From positions 372,001 to 436,000 of the forward strand of contig NZ_CP046452.1 in assembly GCF_009734385.1 (NCBI RefSeq): a stretch of DNA of 64,000 nucleotides, given 5' to 3'. The stretch's first letter is position 1; every line of letters begins with the position of its first letter. The translations under genes were made by a program, and so were the position numbers. The notes beneath the pieces are model-generated. The model was not told the origin of the DNA. It did not search any database and saw only the letters and a list, made by a program, of their open reading frames with translations. The DNA is from Corynebacterium kalinowskii. Lineage in GTDB: Bacteria; Actinomycetota; Actinomycetes; Mycobacteriales; Mycobacteriaceae. Shown here in pieces: positions 9,101 to 18,745 of the stretch.

Positions 9101-9556
9101 ATGCACTTGACGCGCTTTTCAGATCTGGGACTTCGCCTAGTCCTTCGGCTCGGGGAGTACACCAAAAACCTCGCAGTCGAGCCAGGGCGGCGAAGCACCG
9201 TTGCGAACCTCGCAGCGGATATCAACGGGTCTGAAGCTCACGTGGCCAGGGTCGTCGCAAAGCTTGCAGAACTTGGCATCGCCCGCAGCGTGCGCGGCAG
9301 GGTCGGCGGGGTGTACCTCGACGAGGCTGCCTACACCATGACCGTCGGTCAGATCCTTCGCCTCCTTGAAGGTCCTGGGGAGGTCATTAACTGCGCGGAA
9401 TGCCCATTCGCTTCCCGTGACTGTCTGCTGCGCCATCGTCTTGCTGCTGCCAAGGAGGCTTTCTTTGCTTCCATGGACGACCTAACGGTCGCAGATTTGC
9501 TCAGGGACAACGAAACCAAAACCCTCGTTGCTCTTGGTATGCCCATAACCACATAA
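9101..9556 (+). CDS. nsrR: Rrf2-family transcriptional regulator, NsrR-like
   Basis: Likely nitric-oxide-sensing iron-sulfur repressor. From the ATG at 9101 the protein has 151 residues and begins MHLTRFSDLGLRLVLRL, the standard NsrR N-terminus. AAGGTGG lies just upstream. An in-frame ATG at 9077 would add eight residues and overlap the palindrome, so I reject it. The winged helix-turn-helix is followed by VRGRVGGVYL and three cysteines in NCAECPFASRDC (Cys98, 101, 108), the expected cluster ligands, though the Cx2Cx6C spacing differs from the usual pattern. The gene is followed after 19 bp by hmp, the classic NsrR target, so it probably controls its own operon and NO detoxification. Confidence 0.87.
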   Translation: MHLTRFSDLGLRLVLRLGEYTKNLAVEPGRRSTVANLAADINGSEAHVARVVAKLAELGIARSVRGRVGGVYLDEAAYTMTVGQILRLLEGPGEVINCAECPFASRDCLLRHRLAAAKEAFFASMDDLTVADLLRDNETKTLVALGMPITT

Positions 9557-9575
9557 CGCAGGAGCGTTCCATCCT

Positions 9576-10724
9576 ATGCATGTCAGCCACACCCCAGAGA
9601 CCAAAGCCGTTCACCTCAGCCCAGAACATGAGGCCACCATCAAGGCCACGCTCCCGATCGTAGGAGCGCACATCAACGAGATCACCCCGATCTTCTATAA
9701 CAAGATGTTCACTGCCCATCCGGAGCTGCTCCGTGACACCTTCAACCGCGGAAACCAGAAGCAGGGTGAGCAGCAGAAGGCGCTGGCTGCTTCCATCGCA
9801 GTCTTCGCTCAGATGCTGGTGGATCCGAACGCCCCAGACCCGGTTGAGATGCTATCCCGCATCGGGCACAAGCACGTTTCGCTGGGTATCACCCCAGATC
9901 AGTACCAGATCGTGCACGACAATCTCTTCGCGGCGATCGTGGAGGTCCTCGGTGACGCCGTGACTCCCGAAGTTGCCGAGGCTTGGGACACCGTCTATTG
10001 GCTGATGGCTGATGTGTTGATCAAGTTTGAAAAAGACCTATACGATTCCGCCGACGTTGAGGTTGGCGATGTCTTCCGTCGTGCCCGGCTCACCAACAAG
10101 CAGGCGCTTAACGACGCCGTCTCCCTCTTTACCTTCGAAGCTCCCGCGCTCACCCCTGCAGTGCCAGGACAGTACACCTCGATCGGCGTCGTCCTGCCAG
10201 ACGGCGCCCGTCAGCTGCGCCAGTATTCTCTTGTCTCCGCAGAGCAGGGCCGCTGGGTCGTAGCTATTGAGCGCGATGGCGAAGTCTCGTCCTTCCTGCA
10301 CGATGCTGTGTCCGTGGGGGATGAGGTGGACATTACTTTGCCTGCTGGTGACTTGGTGCTGCACGAAGGCGAGAACCCAGTCGTGCTGATTTCCCAGGGC
10401 ATCGGCTCCACCCCGATGGTCGGCATGCTGGCTGCGTTGCAGGACTCCGAGCGTGAGGTCGTCGTGCTGCATGCCGACGAATCCATGGATACCTACGCCC
10501 AGCGCGCCCAGACCTTGGAGTTGGCAAAGAATCACCACGAGTTTTTCCGATCTGAGGGGCAGCGTCTGTCGATCGATGGCCTCATTCCTTCCGGGGCGGA
10601 TGTTTACCTGTGTGGTGGCACCGGCTTCCTGCAAAATGTCCGCGATCAGATCGCAGCGCTGGATGAGCAGCCCGCCGCAGTTCGCTATGAGCTGTTTTCT
10701 CCTAACGATTGGCTGGTCAGCTAG
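9576..10724 (+). CDS. hmp: Flavohaemoprotein nitric oxide dioxygenase
   Basis: Oxidises NO to nitrate using O2 and NAD(P)H. The 382 residues contain a globin domain (about 1-140) with the distal region FYNKMF and the proximal haem ligand in [10 protein letters not shown] ferredoxin-reductase-like FAD domain follows with RQYSLVSAE, then an NAD domain with [11 protein letters not shown] and CGGTGFLQ. The C-terminus YELFSPNDW is normal for Hmp. The start ATG is preceded by AGGAG. It lies 19 bp after the nsrR-like regulator, so the pair forms an NO-response operon. lysS follows 35 bp downstream with no clear terminator between them. Confidence 0.95.
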   Translation: MHVSHTPETKAVHLSPEHEATIKATLPIVGAHINEITPIFYNKMFTAHPELLRDTFNRGNQKQGEQQKALAASIAVFAQMLVDPNAPDPVEMLSRIGHKHVSLGITPDQYQIVHDNLFAAIVEVLGDAVTPEVAEAWDTVYWLMADVLIKFEKDLYDSADVEVGDVFRRARLTNKQALNDAVSLFTFEAPALTPAVPGQYTSIGVVLPDGARQLRQYSLVSAEQGRWVVAIERDGEVSSFLHDAVSVGDEVDITLPAGDLVLHEGENPVVLISQGIGSTPMVGMLAALQDSEREVVVLHADESMDTYAQRAQTLELAKNHHEFFRSEGQRLSIDGLIPSGADVYLCGGTGFLQNVRDQIAALDEQPAAVRYELFSPNDWLVS

Positions 10725-10759
10725 TTTCTTTACCTTGCGATGGACTACGCTTGGAAGCC

Positions 10760-12331
10760 GTGACTGACGCTAAGAACACCCCAGCCCCTACTGAAGATCT
10801 CCCAGAGCAGCTGCGTATCCGCCGCGAGAAGCGCGCGCGGCTGCTCGAAGAAGGTACTGACGCCTACCCGGTCGTTGTTGATCGCACACACGCCATCAAG
10901 GATGTGCGCGCCAAGTACAACGTCCTCACGGAGGGTGTCGAGCCTGTTGAGGGCGCGGTGAACTTGGAAGTCGGCGAGGAAACTCAAGACGAGGTTGCCA
11001 TCGCCGGTCGCGTCATCTTCGTCCGCAACACCGGCAAGCTCTGCTTCGCCTCCCTCCAGGAGGGCGACGGCACCCGCATCCAAGCCATGCTCTCCCTGGC
11101 TGAAGTAGGGGAGGAGCGCCTTGCTGCGTGGAAGTCCGACGTGGACCTCGGTGACTTTGTCTCAGTGCGTGGTCGCGTCATCGCCTCCAAGCGTGGTGAG
11201 CTTTCCGTCATGGCTACCTCGTGGGCGATGGCAGCTAAGTCGCTGCGCCCGCTCCCGGTTGCCTTCGCGGATATGTCGGAAGACTCCCGCGTGCGTCACC
11301 GCTACACCGACCTCATCATGCGCGAGGCTGCCCGCGATAACGCTATGACCCGGATCAAGGTCATGCGCGCGCTGCGCCACTTCCTGGAATCCGAAGGTTT
11401 CCTCGAGGTAGAAACCCCTATGCTGCAGACCCTGCACGGCGGCGCTGCAGCGCGTCCATTTGAGACTCACTCCAACGCCCTGGATATCGATCTCTACCTG
11501 CGTATTGCTCCTGAGCTCTACCTCAAGCGCTGCGTCGTCGGCGGCATCGAGCGCGTCTTTGAAGTCAACCGCAACTTCCGTAATGAAGGCGTCGACTCCT
11601 CACACTCCCCAGAGTTTGCCATGCTCGAGACCTACCAAGCCTGGGGCACTTATGACGACGGCGCTGACCTGATCAAGCGCCTCATCCAGTCCGTGGCAAT
11701 GGAAGTTTTCGGAACGCTGGAAGTCACTCTCGCGGATGGCACGAAGTACGACTTCGGTGGCGACTGGAAGCAGATTGAGATGTACCCGTCTCTCAATGAG
11801 GCGCTCGCCCGCAAGTTCCCTGGCCAGCCAGAGGTTACGATCGATTCCACCGTTGAGGAACTTAAGGCCATTGCTGCAGTCGTCGGTCTGGCTGTTCCAG
11901 CCAAGGGTGGCTGGGGACATGGCAAGCTCGTCGAGGAAATCTGGGAAGTGCTGTGTGAAGACCAGCTCCACGGCCCAATCTTCGTTCGTGACTTCCCGGT
12001 CGAAACCTCTCCGCTGACCCGCCAGCACCGCACGAAGCCAGGAGTGACCGAAAAGTGGGACCTCTATGTTCGCGGCTTCGAGCTCGCCACCGGCTACTCC
12101 GAGCTCGTTGACCCGGTTATCCAGCGCGAACGCTTCGAAGATCAGGCCCGCCTGGCCGCCGGCGGAGATGACGAAGCTATGGTCCTTGATGAAGACTTCC
12201 TCGCTGCTATGGAACAAGGCATGCCACCGACGTCCGGCAATGGCATGGGCATCGATCGTCTGCTCATGGCCCTGACCGGCCTGGGCATTCGTGAAACGGT
12301 GCTCTTCCCAATGGTGAAGCCAGAAGCTTAG
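10760..12331 (+). CDS. lysS: Lysine--tRNA ligase (class II)
   Basis: Charges tRNA-Lys with lysine. I use GTG at 10760, giving 523 residues beginning [21 protein letters not shown]; upstream in-frame ATG 10709 would overlap hmp and adds a sequence unlike the family. The N-terminal OB-fold anticodon domain ([20 protein letters not shown]) is followed by class II motif 2 ([20 protein letters not shown]) and motif 3 ([13 protein letters not shown]). In M. tuberculosis lysS lies between the folate/pan block and clpC1, and here it keeps that relative position. Transcription may come partly from the nsrR-hmp promoter. Confidence 0.95.
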   Translation: MTDAKNTPAPTEDLPEQLRIRREKRARLLEEGTDAYPVVVDRTHAIKDVRAKYNVLTEGVEPVEGAVNLEVGEETQDEVAIAGRVIFVRNTGKLCFASLQEGDGTRIQAMLSLAEVGEERLAAWKSDVDLGDFVSVRGRVIASKRGELSVMATSWAMAAKSLRPLPVAFADMSEDSRVRHRYTDLIMREAARDNAMTRIKVMRALRHFLESEGFLEVETPMLQTLHGGAAARPFETHSNALDIDLYLRIAPELYLKRCVVGGIERVFEVNRNFRNEGVDSSHSPEFAMLETYQAWGTYDDGADLIKRLIQSVAMEVFGTLEVTLADGTKYDFGGDWKQIEMYPSLNEALARKFPGQPEVTIDSTVEELKAIAAVVGLAVPAKGGWGHGKLVEEIWEVLCEDQLHGPIFVRDFPVETSPLTRQHRTKPGVTEKWDLYVRGFELATGYSELVDPVIQRERFEDQARLAAGGDDEAMVLDEDFLAAMEQGMPPTSGNGMGIDRLLMALTGLGIRETVLFPMVKPEA

Positions 12332-12341
12332 GTTTCAGAAC

Positions 12342-12396
12342 AAAGCCTCGCAAACGGACGAAAATGGGCATTGGGATCCGTTTGTGGGGCTTTTCT
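12342..12396 (+). terminator. Terminator after lysS
   Basis: Long inverted repeat, 12342-12358 (AAAGCCTCGCAAACGGA) with 12377-12393, one mismatch, 18-nt loop, ending in TTTTC. It isolates lysS from the PTS operon. Confidence 0.82.
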
Positions 12397-12424
12397 ATGT
12401 GGCCCTTTTCACTCCAACGGGGTT

Positions 12425-12452
12425 TTGACTTAAGCGGTCACAGGGCTAGACT
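12425..12452 (+). promoter_or_regulatory. Promoter of the PTS operon
   Basis: TTGACT (12425-12430), 16-bp spacer, TAGACT (12447-12452). The predicted start point near 12459 leaves a leader of about 178 nt before the coding start, which contains the antitermination switch. Confidence 0.6.
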
Positions 12453-12473
12453 TGGGTGCATACCAACCAATCA

Positions 12474-12566
12474 GGGTTGTTACTCATAAAGCTTTGTGAG
12501 GCAAGACCTGAGACATGAGGTACCGAACTATGTTCGTTCGGCGCCTGATGTCTCAGGTCTTTTTTG
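12474..12566 (+). promoter_or_regulatory. RAT antiterminator overlapping an intrinsic terminator
   Basis: Bases 12474-12508 read GGGTTGTTACT, a variable loop, then GAGGCAAGACC. This closely matches the ribonucleic antiterminator bound by BglG/LicT proteins (the E. coli bgl element begins GGATTGTTACT and ends GGCAAAACC). It overlaps by five bases the left arm of a terminator: 12504-12520 pairs with 12544-12560 (17 bp, one mismatch), followed by TTTTTT. The two structures are mutually exclusive. The BglG-type protein is encoded at 14654-15481. Confidence 0.88.
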
Positions 12567-12636
12567 TTTCCTCCAGTGTCCTCGACAAAGCTTCGCGACA
12601 GCAGCCCGACTTCACTTAATGAAGGAGTGATGACCC

Positions 12637-14640
12637 GTGAGTATGACCAGGCAAGATACTGCCAAGGCAATTCTCGACGGCATCGGCGGCGCCGATAACA
12701 TCGCGTCGTTTTCCCACTGTGCCACTCGTCTGCGCTTCGAGCTCAACGATGCTTCGAAGGCTGACAAGAAAGCACTGGATTCCATCCCCAAGGTCATGGG
12801 TGCGGTTCCACAAGGTGGCAACCACTACCAGGTCGTTATCGGTGGCGACGTCGCCACCGTGTACGACGACATGAATGCTCTCCCAGAAATGAAGGGCGGC
12901 GCAGTCAAGTCCAACGACGATGTCAAGGCAGAACAGCGTGCGAAGGCCAAGGGCAAGATGCCGTGGCTGGACGCCTTCTTCGAGTACCTGTCCGATTCCT
13001 TCCGCCCGATCCTCGGCGTGCTGCTCGGTGCCTCCCTCATCATTGCATTCACCGCAATTCTTGATGCGTTTAGGATCGTTGACTTCCGCGCAGAGGATAA
13101 GGGCATCAGTTGGATCTTCGTAGACGCCATGTGGCGCTCTGTGTTCTACTTCCTCCCAGTGATGGTTGCCTACAATGCCGGTAAAAAGCTGCGCATTGAC
13201 CCTTGGGTTCCGGGCTCCATCATGTTTGCCCTCCTCACTCCTGAGTTCCTGTCGCTCTCCGAGAACGTGGCGACCGTGTGTACCACCAACGAAGCCCTAG
13301 GCACCGACACCTGTAAGGCCACTATCTTCGGACTGCCAATGCTGCTACAGGGCTACGGCGGAAACGTCTTCGTCCCACTGATCATGGCCGCTGTGGCTGC
13401 CGCTGCGTACAAGTTCTTCCAGAAGATCATTCCTTCCGCAGTACACATGGTATTCGTCCCATTCCTCACCCTCGTCGTGATGATTCCGCTCACCGCGTTC
13501 CTCATCGGCCCATTCGGTGTCTGGCTCGGTAACGAAATCGGCATCGGCCTGTCTTGGATGAACGACAACGCTCCATTCGTCTTCGCCATTTTGATCCCAA
13601 TGCTCTACCCATTCCTGGTCCCGCTCGGCCTGCACTGGCCACTCAACGCCCTGATGCTGGTCAACATCCAGACCCTCGGCTACGACTTCATTCAGGGTCC
13701 AATGGGCGCATGGAACTTCGCCTGCTTCGGCGCCACCGCCGCTGTGCTCTTCCTGTCCATCCGCGACAAGGATACCGAAATGCGCCAGACCGCAGGCTCC
13801 GCTCTTGCTGCTGGCCTCCTCGGCGGTATCTCCGAGCCTTCCCTGTACGGTATTCACCTCCGCTTCAAGAGGATCTACCCACGCATGCTCGTCGGTTGTT
13901 TCGCAGGTGGCTTGACCATCGCCATCCTTGGTGCCTCCTCTAACGGCGTGAAGACCGACGCATTCGTCTTTACCTCACTTTTGACGACTTCAGTATTCAG
14001 CCCTTGGCTCACCTATGTTATTTCTATCGCAGTCGCCTTCTTTGTAGCATTCGGCCTGATCGTGATCACCGACTACCGCACCCCAGAAGAAAAGGCAGAA
14101 GCCAAGGCTCGCCTGTCCGCTGAAGATGAGGTCATGGACGTCGCAAAGCCTGCAGCTGTTGCTGGTGGCGTTGCAACTCTCACCAAGGTCGGCACCCTCG
14201 CCGCCCCAGTCACCGGCCAGCTCGTGGCCATGAAGGACCTGTCCGACGCAGTGTTCGCCTCCGGCGCGCTTGGCGACGGCATCGGCATCAAGCCTGCTGA
14301 AGCCACCGTCGTTTCCCCAGTCGAAGGCACCGTCATCACCGCCATGAAGACCGGCCATGCCTATGGCCTTAAGACCGACAGCGGCGTCGAGGTACTCGTC
14401 CACATCGGTGTCGACACCGTGAAAATGAAGGGCGAAGGCTTCGAGCAGCTCGTTCACAAGGGCGACCGCGTGAGCGTCGGCCAGCCACTGGCTAACGTCG
14501 ACTTCGATGCAGTCAAGACCGCTGGCTACGACGACACCGTCATCATGACTGTAACCAACACCAAGAAGTTCGGTGGCGTCGTCCCCGCCGCCGCAGGTGC
14601 AGTCACTGCAGGTGACGAAGTCGTCACCGTGGAAGGCTAA
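12637..14640 (+). CDS. PTS sugar permease EIIBCA (glucose/beta-glucoside family)
   Basis: Membrane transporter that takes up and phosphorylates a sugar using phosphate from HPr. It has 667 residues in B-C-A order. The EIIB domain carries the phosphocysteine in SHCATRLRF (Cys28). The EIIC domain has about ten membrane helices and the GISEPSLYG signature. The EIIA domain has His574 and the active His589 in LVHIGVDTV. The EIIC segment LGYDFIQGPMGAWNFACFG is very like corynebacterial PtsG as I remember it. The RAT switch and downstream BglG-type gene instead suggest a beta-glucoside permease (BglF). I therefore leave the symbol open. No phospho-beta-glucosidase gene is adjacent. The start is GTG at 12637, with GGAG about 10 nt upstream. 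Confidence 0.9.
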   Translation: MSMTRQDTAKAILDGIGGADNIASFSHCATRLRFELNDASKADKKALDSIPKVMGAVPQGGNHYQVVIGGDVATVYDDMNALPEMKGGAVKSNDDVKAEQRAKAKGKMPWLDAFFEYLSDSFRPILGVLLGASLIIAFTAILDAFRIVDFRAEDKGISWIFVDAMWRSVFYFLPVMVAYNAGKKLRIDPWVPGSIMFALLTPEFLSLSENVATVCTTNEALGTDTCKATIFGLPMLLQGYGGNVFVPLIMAAVAAAAYKFFQKIIPSAVHMVFVPFLTLVVMIPLTAFLIGPFGVWLGNEIGIGLSWMNDNAPFVFAILIPMLYPFLVPLGLHWPLNALMLVNIQTLGYDFIQGPMGAWNFACFGATAAVLFLSIRDKDTEMRQTAGSALAAGLLGGISEPSLYGIHLRFKRIYPRMLVGCFAGGLTIAILGASSNGVKTDAFVFTSLLTTSVFSPWLTYVISIAVAFFVAFGLIVITDYRTPEEKAEAKARLSAEDEVMDVAKPAAVAGGVATLTKVGTLAAPVTGQLVAMKDLSDAVFASGALGDGIGIKPAEATVVSPVEGTVITAMKTGHAYGLKTDSGVEVLVHIGVDTVKMKGEGFEQLVHKGDRVSVGQPLANVDFDAVKTAGYDDTVIMTVTNTKKFGGVVPAAAGAVTAGDEVVTVEG

Positions 14641-14653
14641 TACACTGCTACCT

Positions 14654-15481
14654 ATGCAGGTATTACGAATCTTCAACAACAACGTCGTCCTCGCCTCGAC
14701 CGGCGAGGGCGGCGAAGTTGTTGTAACTGGTCGTGGCATCGGTTTCCAGGTCAAACAAGGTGACGAAGTCGATGCCACGCGTATTGCCAAGGTGTTTTAT
14801 CCGGCAGACGGACGGGACCCGGATCACCTGGCAGAAATGCTCTCCTTTATCCCTGCTGAACACATCAAGCTCATCATCGACTCCATGGCTGATGCGGGGA
14901 TGTCGCAGGACAACCGAGACAAGCTCACGCTCGTGATTGCTTTGGCAGATCACGTCGGGGGCGCCATCCGGCGTGCGCACGACGGGCAGATTCTCGAGGT
15001 GCCGCTGCGGGCTGAAGTTCAGCAGCTCTACGCCGAGGAATACCAGCAGGCGCACCGACTGGTGGAAGCGATCAACGAGCGCATCAGCGTGCCAATCTCA
15101 CTTGAGGAGGCCGTAGCTTTCACCCTCCACCTGGTCAACGCCAGCTTTACCAGCGGAGACCTGTCCTACACATACAAGATGACCGGGCTGATCGAGCAAA
15201 TGATCAGCGTCATTGCGGAAGGTGATGAGAAGCAGATGGACGAAATCAGCGTCGCTCGTTTCATCACACACCTGCGCTACCTCTTCGTGCGCATTGCGCA
15301 GCACAAACAGCTCACCGGCGAACCAACCGCAGTCAGCGATGCAGTGAACAAGTCCTATCCGGAGGCGGTCACCTGCGCGCTGCGGCTGGCAGAATTGGTG
15401 GAACTTCGACTTGGCGAGCCACTCACCGAGGATGAGATCTCCTATCTGGCGCTTCATGTGGCCAGGCTTCGGCGGGACTAG
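14654..15481 (+). CDS. bglG: BglG/LicT-type transcriptional antiterminator
   Basis: RNA-binding antiterminator regulated by PTS phosphorylation. From the ATG at 14654 it has 275 residues. The N-terminal CAT domain begins MQVLRIFNNNVVLA, the canonical start for this family. PRD1 (about 65-165) contains ALADHVGGAIRR, and PRD2 (about 175-275) contains RFITHLRYLFVRI and ends YLALHVARLRRD, providing conserved histidines. It lies 13 bp after the PTS gene whose leader holds a RAT element, so it most likely relieves termination there when its sugar is transported. This closes an autoregulatory loop. Confidence 0.93.
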   Translation: MQVLRIFNNNVVLASTGEGGEVVVTGRGIGFQVKQGDEVDATRIAKVFYPADGRDPDHLAEMLSFIPAEHIKLIIDSMADAGMSQDNRDKLTLVIALADHVGGAIRRAHDGQILEVPLRAEVQQLYAEEYQQAHRLVEAINERISVPISLEEAVAFTLHLVNASFTSGDLSYTYKMTGLIEQMISVIAEGDEKQMDEISVARFITHLRYLFVRIAQHKQLTGEPTAVSDAVNKSYPEAVTCALRLAELVELRLGEPLTEDEISYLALHVARLRRD

Positions 15482-15496
15482 CTCGCCCACCCAAAT

Positions 15497-15552
15497 TTCC
15501 CCCGTGAGAATGTCAATTTCTGTCTGATTCTGACATTCGCACGGGGGAAAAT
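15497..15552. terminator. Terminator after bglG
   Basis: Inverted repeat of 19 bp with one mismatch, 15497-15515 (TTCCCCCGTGAGAATGTCA) with 15531-15549, then AAAAT. It lies between bglG and the convergent decayed gene and could serve both, although the T-run is weak on the + strand. Confidence 0.65.
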
Positions 15553-15580
15553 TCGAATAGGGAGGCTCCCGCCTTCTGCC

Positions 15581-16919
15581 TTACTTGGCGAGGGTGACGG
15601 CGTCGATAAGCTTGCCCGTTGCTACGTCTACAGTCCGGAGGGTGAGCTCCCGTGGGCTCACGGAAACAGCCAAGTAATCCCGGGGTGTAGTCCTGGCTCC
15701 AGAATGCAGTCCACGGCTGCTGCAGCGCAGGGTCGATGCTGTCGGGGTTCGCGCCGGGGTGCGCTTGACCATTGACGTCGTGGAAATCGTAGTACTTGCC
15801 GCCGCCCGCAGTCGTAGTGGTGATGTACAGCGTCTGGCCGTCCGTGTGCTGGAGACGATTGCCCTCCTGCGGAACCGCGGAGGTGCCCTTCATCAGATGC
15901 GATCGGGTGTAGATGTGATCGTGCCCGCTGAGCACCACGTCCACGCCTACCTCGGACAACACAGGAGTCCAGCCCTCGCGCAGCGCCACCACATCGGCGT
16001 CGTTGGTGTGTGAGCCCTGCGAGAATGGGACGTGGTGGTACGTGGCGATGGTCCAGTCCACGTCTGCGCCGTGCTTTGCGACGACATCTCGCACAAACGC
16101 CTGATGGCGCGCCACATCCTCGGGCCGGTTTTGGTTCGAATCCAGGCCGATGAACAGCACATTGTTGCGGATATAGAAGTAGTCCCGGTTGCTTTCGTTC
16201 GGGAGACTAAAGTGCTCGTCAAAGTGGCGCATGCCCGCGAGGTAAGTTTCGTGGTTGCCCGGGATGACGGCGGTGGGGTAGGAGCGCAGCTGGTTCGGCG
16301 AGAAGAACTCGTTGTACTGCGGTTGCGGGGCGCCCCAACCGTCCACTTGGTCACCCAAGCTGATGATCATTTCAGCGTTCGGGTTTGCGTTAGTGGCAGC
16401 AGAAATTGAGGTCCGCCAAGTATGACCTTGCTCTGCGTTCTTGAGGTTGACGCCGATCTGCGGGTCGGCAAGCGCAAGGAAGTCCCAGGTGCCGTCACCA
16501 TCGCTGGTGGTGAACTGGGAGATATCGGTCCAGCCGTGGTCGGGGGAGCCGATGCGGTAGTTGTAGGTGGCGCCGGGCCTTAGTCCCGTGAGGTTAGTTT
16601 CCATTGACCGGTAGAGCAGTGTGTTTGCGTTCTGCTTGATACCTTCAAACACGATGGTGTTGTCCGAGCCGACTTCGCTCAACTGCACATAGCTCGGCCC
16701 CAGCGTCATGGTGCGCCAAGACACCGTTGCTTCGGACTGAGTGGCGCCCACGCCGAGGATGGCGCGGAAGACCTGAGGTGGCATGGTAATGCCCGGGATC
16801 TTGGAGCTATCTGCGAACTCTGGTGGCAGAGTGCTCTAAGCTTGAGCGGGCGAGAGGGTTGCTGTAGCTGCGATACAGCTGAGTGCTGCGATGAGGGAGC
16901 GGACGCTGATGTTCAGACG
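15581..16919 (-). pseudogene. Decayed secreted metallophosphoesterase (purple-acid-phosphatase-like)
   Basis: A broken gene for an exported phosphatase. Intact middle: an N-terminal fibronectin-like domain (TLGPSYVQLSEVG), then metallophosphoesterase motifs ALADPQIG, SLGDQVDGWG, VIPGNHETY and LSGHDHIYTRSH. Three lesions are visible. First, a signal peptide is encoded at 16919-16839 (SLIAALSCIAATATLSPAQA), but no ATG, GTG or TTG stands in frame just upstream. Second, the next codon after that signal peptide is TAG (16836-16838), in frame with the body. Third, near 15679-15685 (CCCGGGG) a one-base gain shifts the frame, and the natural C-terminus DYLAVSVSPRELTL continues in another frame to TAA at 15581. 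An internal ATG at 16784 could give only an unexported truncated product. Sequencing error is possible for one lesion, not easily for three. Confidence 0.85.
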
Positions 16920-16951
16920 ATTCCAGCCTATCGACCGGCCGGAGAACGGGC

Positions 16952-17001
16952 GGTTAACTCGAAATGAAGTATTAGTGGTTACTAAGAATTGTTGGTTAAC
17001 T
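16952..17001 (+). repeat. GGTTAACT repeats upstream of phoD
   Basis: GGTTAACT occurs at 16952-16959 and 16994-17001, with a variant GGTTACTA at 16977-16984. They lie 50-100 bp before the phoD start and could be regulator sites. Spacings (25 and 17 bp) do not fit an 11-bp PHO box register. Confidence 0.3.
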
Positions 17002-17050
17002 ATTAGCCTTTGGGCTGGTAGGTCCTCTGAGGCCGTTTGACCATGACACC

Positions 17051-18745
17051 ATGACTGACACTTTTCCTGCCGTTTCCCGTCGTGGCTTCTTCAAAGCCGC
17101 CGCAGCGCTCACCGCAACCACTGGGCTCGGCGCCCAAATAGCCGAGGCAAGTCCGATGGGTAGCTCCTCGTGGAACCCTGGGATGCAAACTGTCCCAGGT
17201 AACCAGCCTGAGCTGCCATTCCTACATGGCGTGGCCTCGGGTGATCCGTTGCCGAACTCGGTCATTCTGTGGACCCGTGTTACCCCGCAGGCGGATGCTC
17301 TGCCCGGAACGGGGATCGGTGAAAGAGTGGAAGTGAAATGGGAGGTCGCGGCTGATCCCTCTTTCCGCCATGTTGCACAACAGGGCACCACGGTGACCAG
17401 CGCAGAACGGGACCACACTGTCCACGTTGATGCCACCGGTCTTAAGGCAAACTCCGTTTACTATTTCCGTTTCACTGTGCTTGACGGCGCGTATGCCGGT
17501 CGAACCTCGCCGGTGGGCCGGACCAAAACAGCTCCTGTCGCAGGAGAGAACGTGAAGCAGTTGAACTTTGCCTTCGCATCCTGCGCCAACTGGGAGGCCG
17601 GCTACTTTGAGGCATATCAAGACATGGCTACCCGCGCATTGGCCGGCGAGCTCGATTTCACTGTATTTCTCGGCGATTACATCTATGAATATGGCACCGG
17701 CGGCTATGTGGGCAAGCATGGCGTTGTTCGCCCGACCAGCCCGAAGTGGGAGATCTTGAATCTCTCGGACTACCGCCAGCGCTACGGCCACTACCGCACG
17801 GATCTCTATCTGCAGAACGCGCACGCAGCGCTGCCGTGGATCGCGATGTGGGATGACCATGAGACGGCGAATAACGCGTGGCGGGAAGGCGCGGAAAACC
17901 ATACTCCTGGCGCAGAGGGGTCGTGGGCGGGGCGTCGAGAAGCAGCGTTGCAGGCGTACTTTGAGTGGATGCCGGTGCGAGCGACCTCGCCTTCGCAGCA
18001 GGGGCACATCTATCGCACGCTGCAGTTTGGCGACCTCATGCAGCTCACCATGCTTGATCTGCGGACTTACCGCGACTCGGAAACTTCCGTTGCCAATTTC
18101 GGCAACCCGGACCGGACGATGCTGGGCGGTGAGCAGTTCAACTGGGTGGCTGCGCAGATCGAGCAGTCGACGGCCGCGTGGAATGTACTGGGCACCTCAG
18201 TGATGATCGCTCCGCTCAAGCTCCTAACGATCGCACACAGTTGGGAGGCGACCGAGGCGTTGCGCTTTGCTCGTCAGCAGACCACCGGCTTTGCCATCAA
18301 CTCCGACCAATGGGATGGCTACGCTGCCGAACGAGATCGCCTGCTCGAACTCGTGGCTGCCAAAAATGCCAACACACTCTTTATTACCGGCGACATCCAT
18401 TCCGAATGGGCAAACAGTATCCATCACGGCGGTAGGGAAGTGGCCGTGGAGATGGTCTGCACGTCCATCTCTTCAGCAAACATTGATGATCTACTGACCG
18501 ACAAGACCAAGATCGAGCACGCCCCGAATAACAGCACCTCGTTGCTGGTGGAGGGCATGCTTCGCGACGCCAATAGGTGGGTCAAACACCTGGACTTCGA
18601 TGCCCACGGATACAGCATCGCGCACTTGCGCCGTGATGAAGTTGCTGTGGACTTTGTGCGCGTGAACAACGTAGAACTCGCAGAATCAGGGGTTTCAGTT
18701 GCGCTTACGAAGGCTTGGCGACCGGGCGAAGGTTTTGTCCGCTGA
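17051..18745 (+). CDS. phoD: PhoD-like alkaline phosphatase, Tat-exported
   Basis: 564 residues of the PhoD family, secreted phosphodiesterase/monoesterase enzymes using Ca and Fe. The Tat signal VSRRGFFKAAAAL starts at about residue 9, with a likely cleavage after IAEAS. A fibronectin-like N-terminal domain (SVILWTRVTP, YYFRFTV) precedes the catalytic core. Core motifs are FASCANWEAGYF, FLGDYIYEYG, MWDDHETANN and the late TGDIHSEW. Start ATG at 17051. With phoX and the decayed phosphoesterase it forms a phosphate-scavenging cluster, though each gene has its own promoter region. No pst transporter is present in the window. Confidence 0.93.
   Translation: MTDTFPAVSRRGFFKAAAALTATTGLGAQIAEASPMGSSSWNPGMQTVPGNQPELPFLHGVASGDPLPNSVILWTRVTPQADALPGTGIGERVEVKWEVAADPSFRHVAQQGTTVTSAERDHTVHVDATGLKANSVYYFRFTVLDGAYAGRTSPVGRTKTAPVAGENVKQLNFAFASCANWEAGYFEAYQDMATRALAGELDFTVFLGDYIYEYGTGGYVGKHGVVRPTSPKWEILNLSDYRQRYGHYRTDLYLQNAHAALPWIAMWDDHETANNAWREGAENHTPGAEGSWAGRREAALQAYFEWMPVRATSPSQQGHIYRTLQFGDLMQLTMLDLRTYRDSETSVANFGNPDRTMLGGEQFNWVAAQIEQSTAAWNVLGTSVMIAPLKLLTIAHSWEATEALRFARQQTTGFAINSDQWDGYAAERDRLLELVAAKNANTLFITGDIHSEWANSIHHGGREVAVEMVCTSISSANIDDLLTDKTKIEHAPNNSTSLLVEGMLRDANRWVKHLDFDAHGYSIAHLRRDEVAVDFVRVNNVELAESGVSVALTKAWRPGEGFVR

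Noticed and set aside
10709..10759. Upstream ATG 10709 for lysS
   Set aside because: It overlaps the end of hmp and adds 17 residues unlike LysRS; GTG 10760 gives the expected N-terminus.
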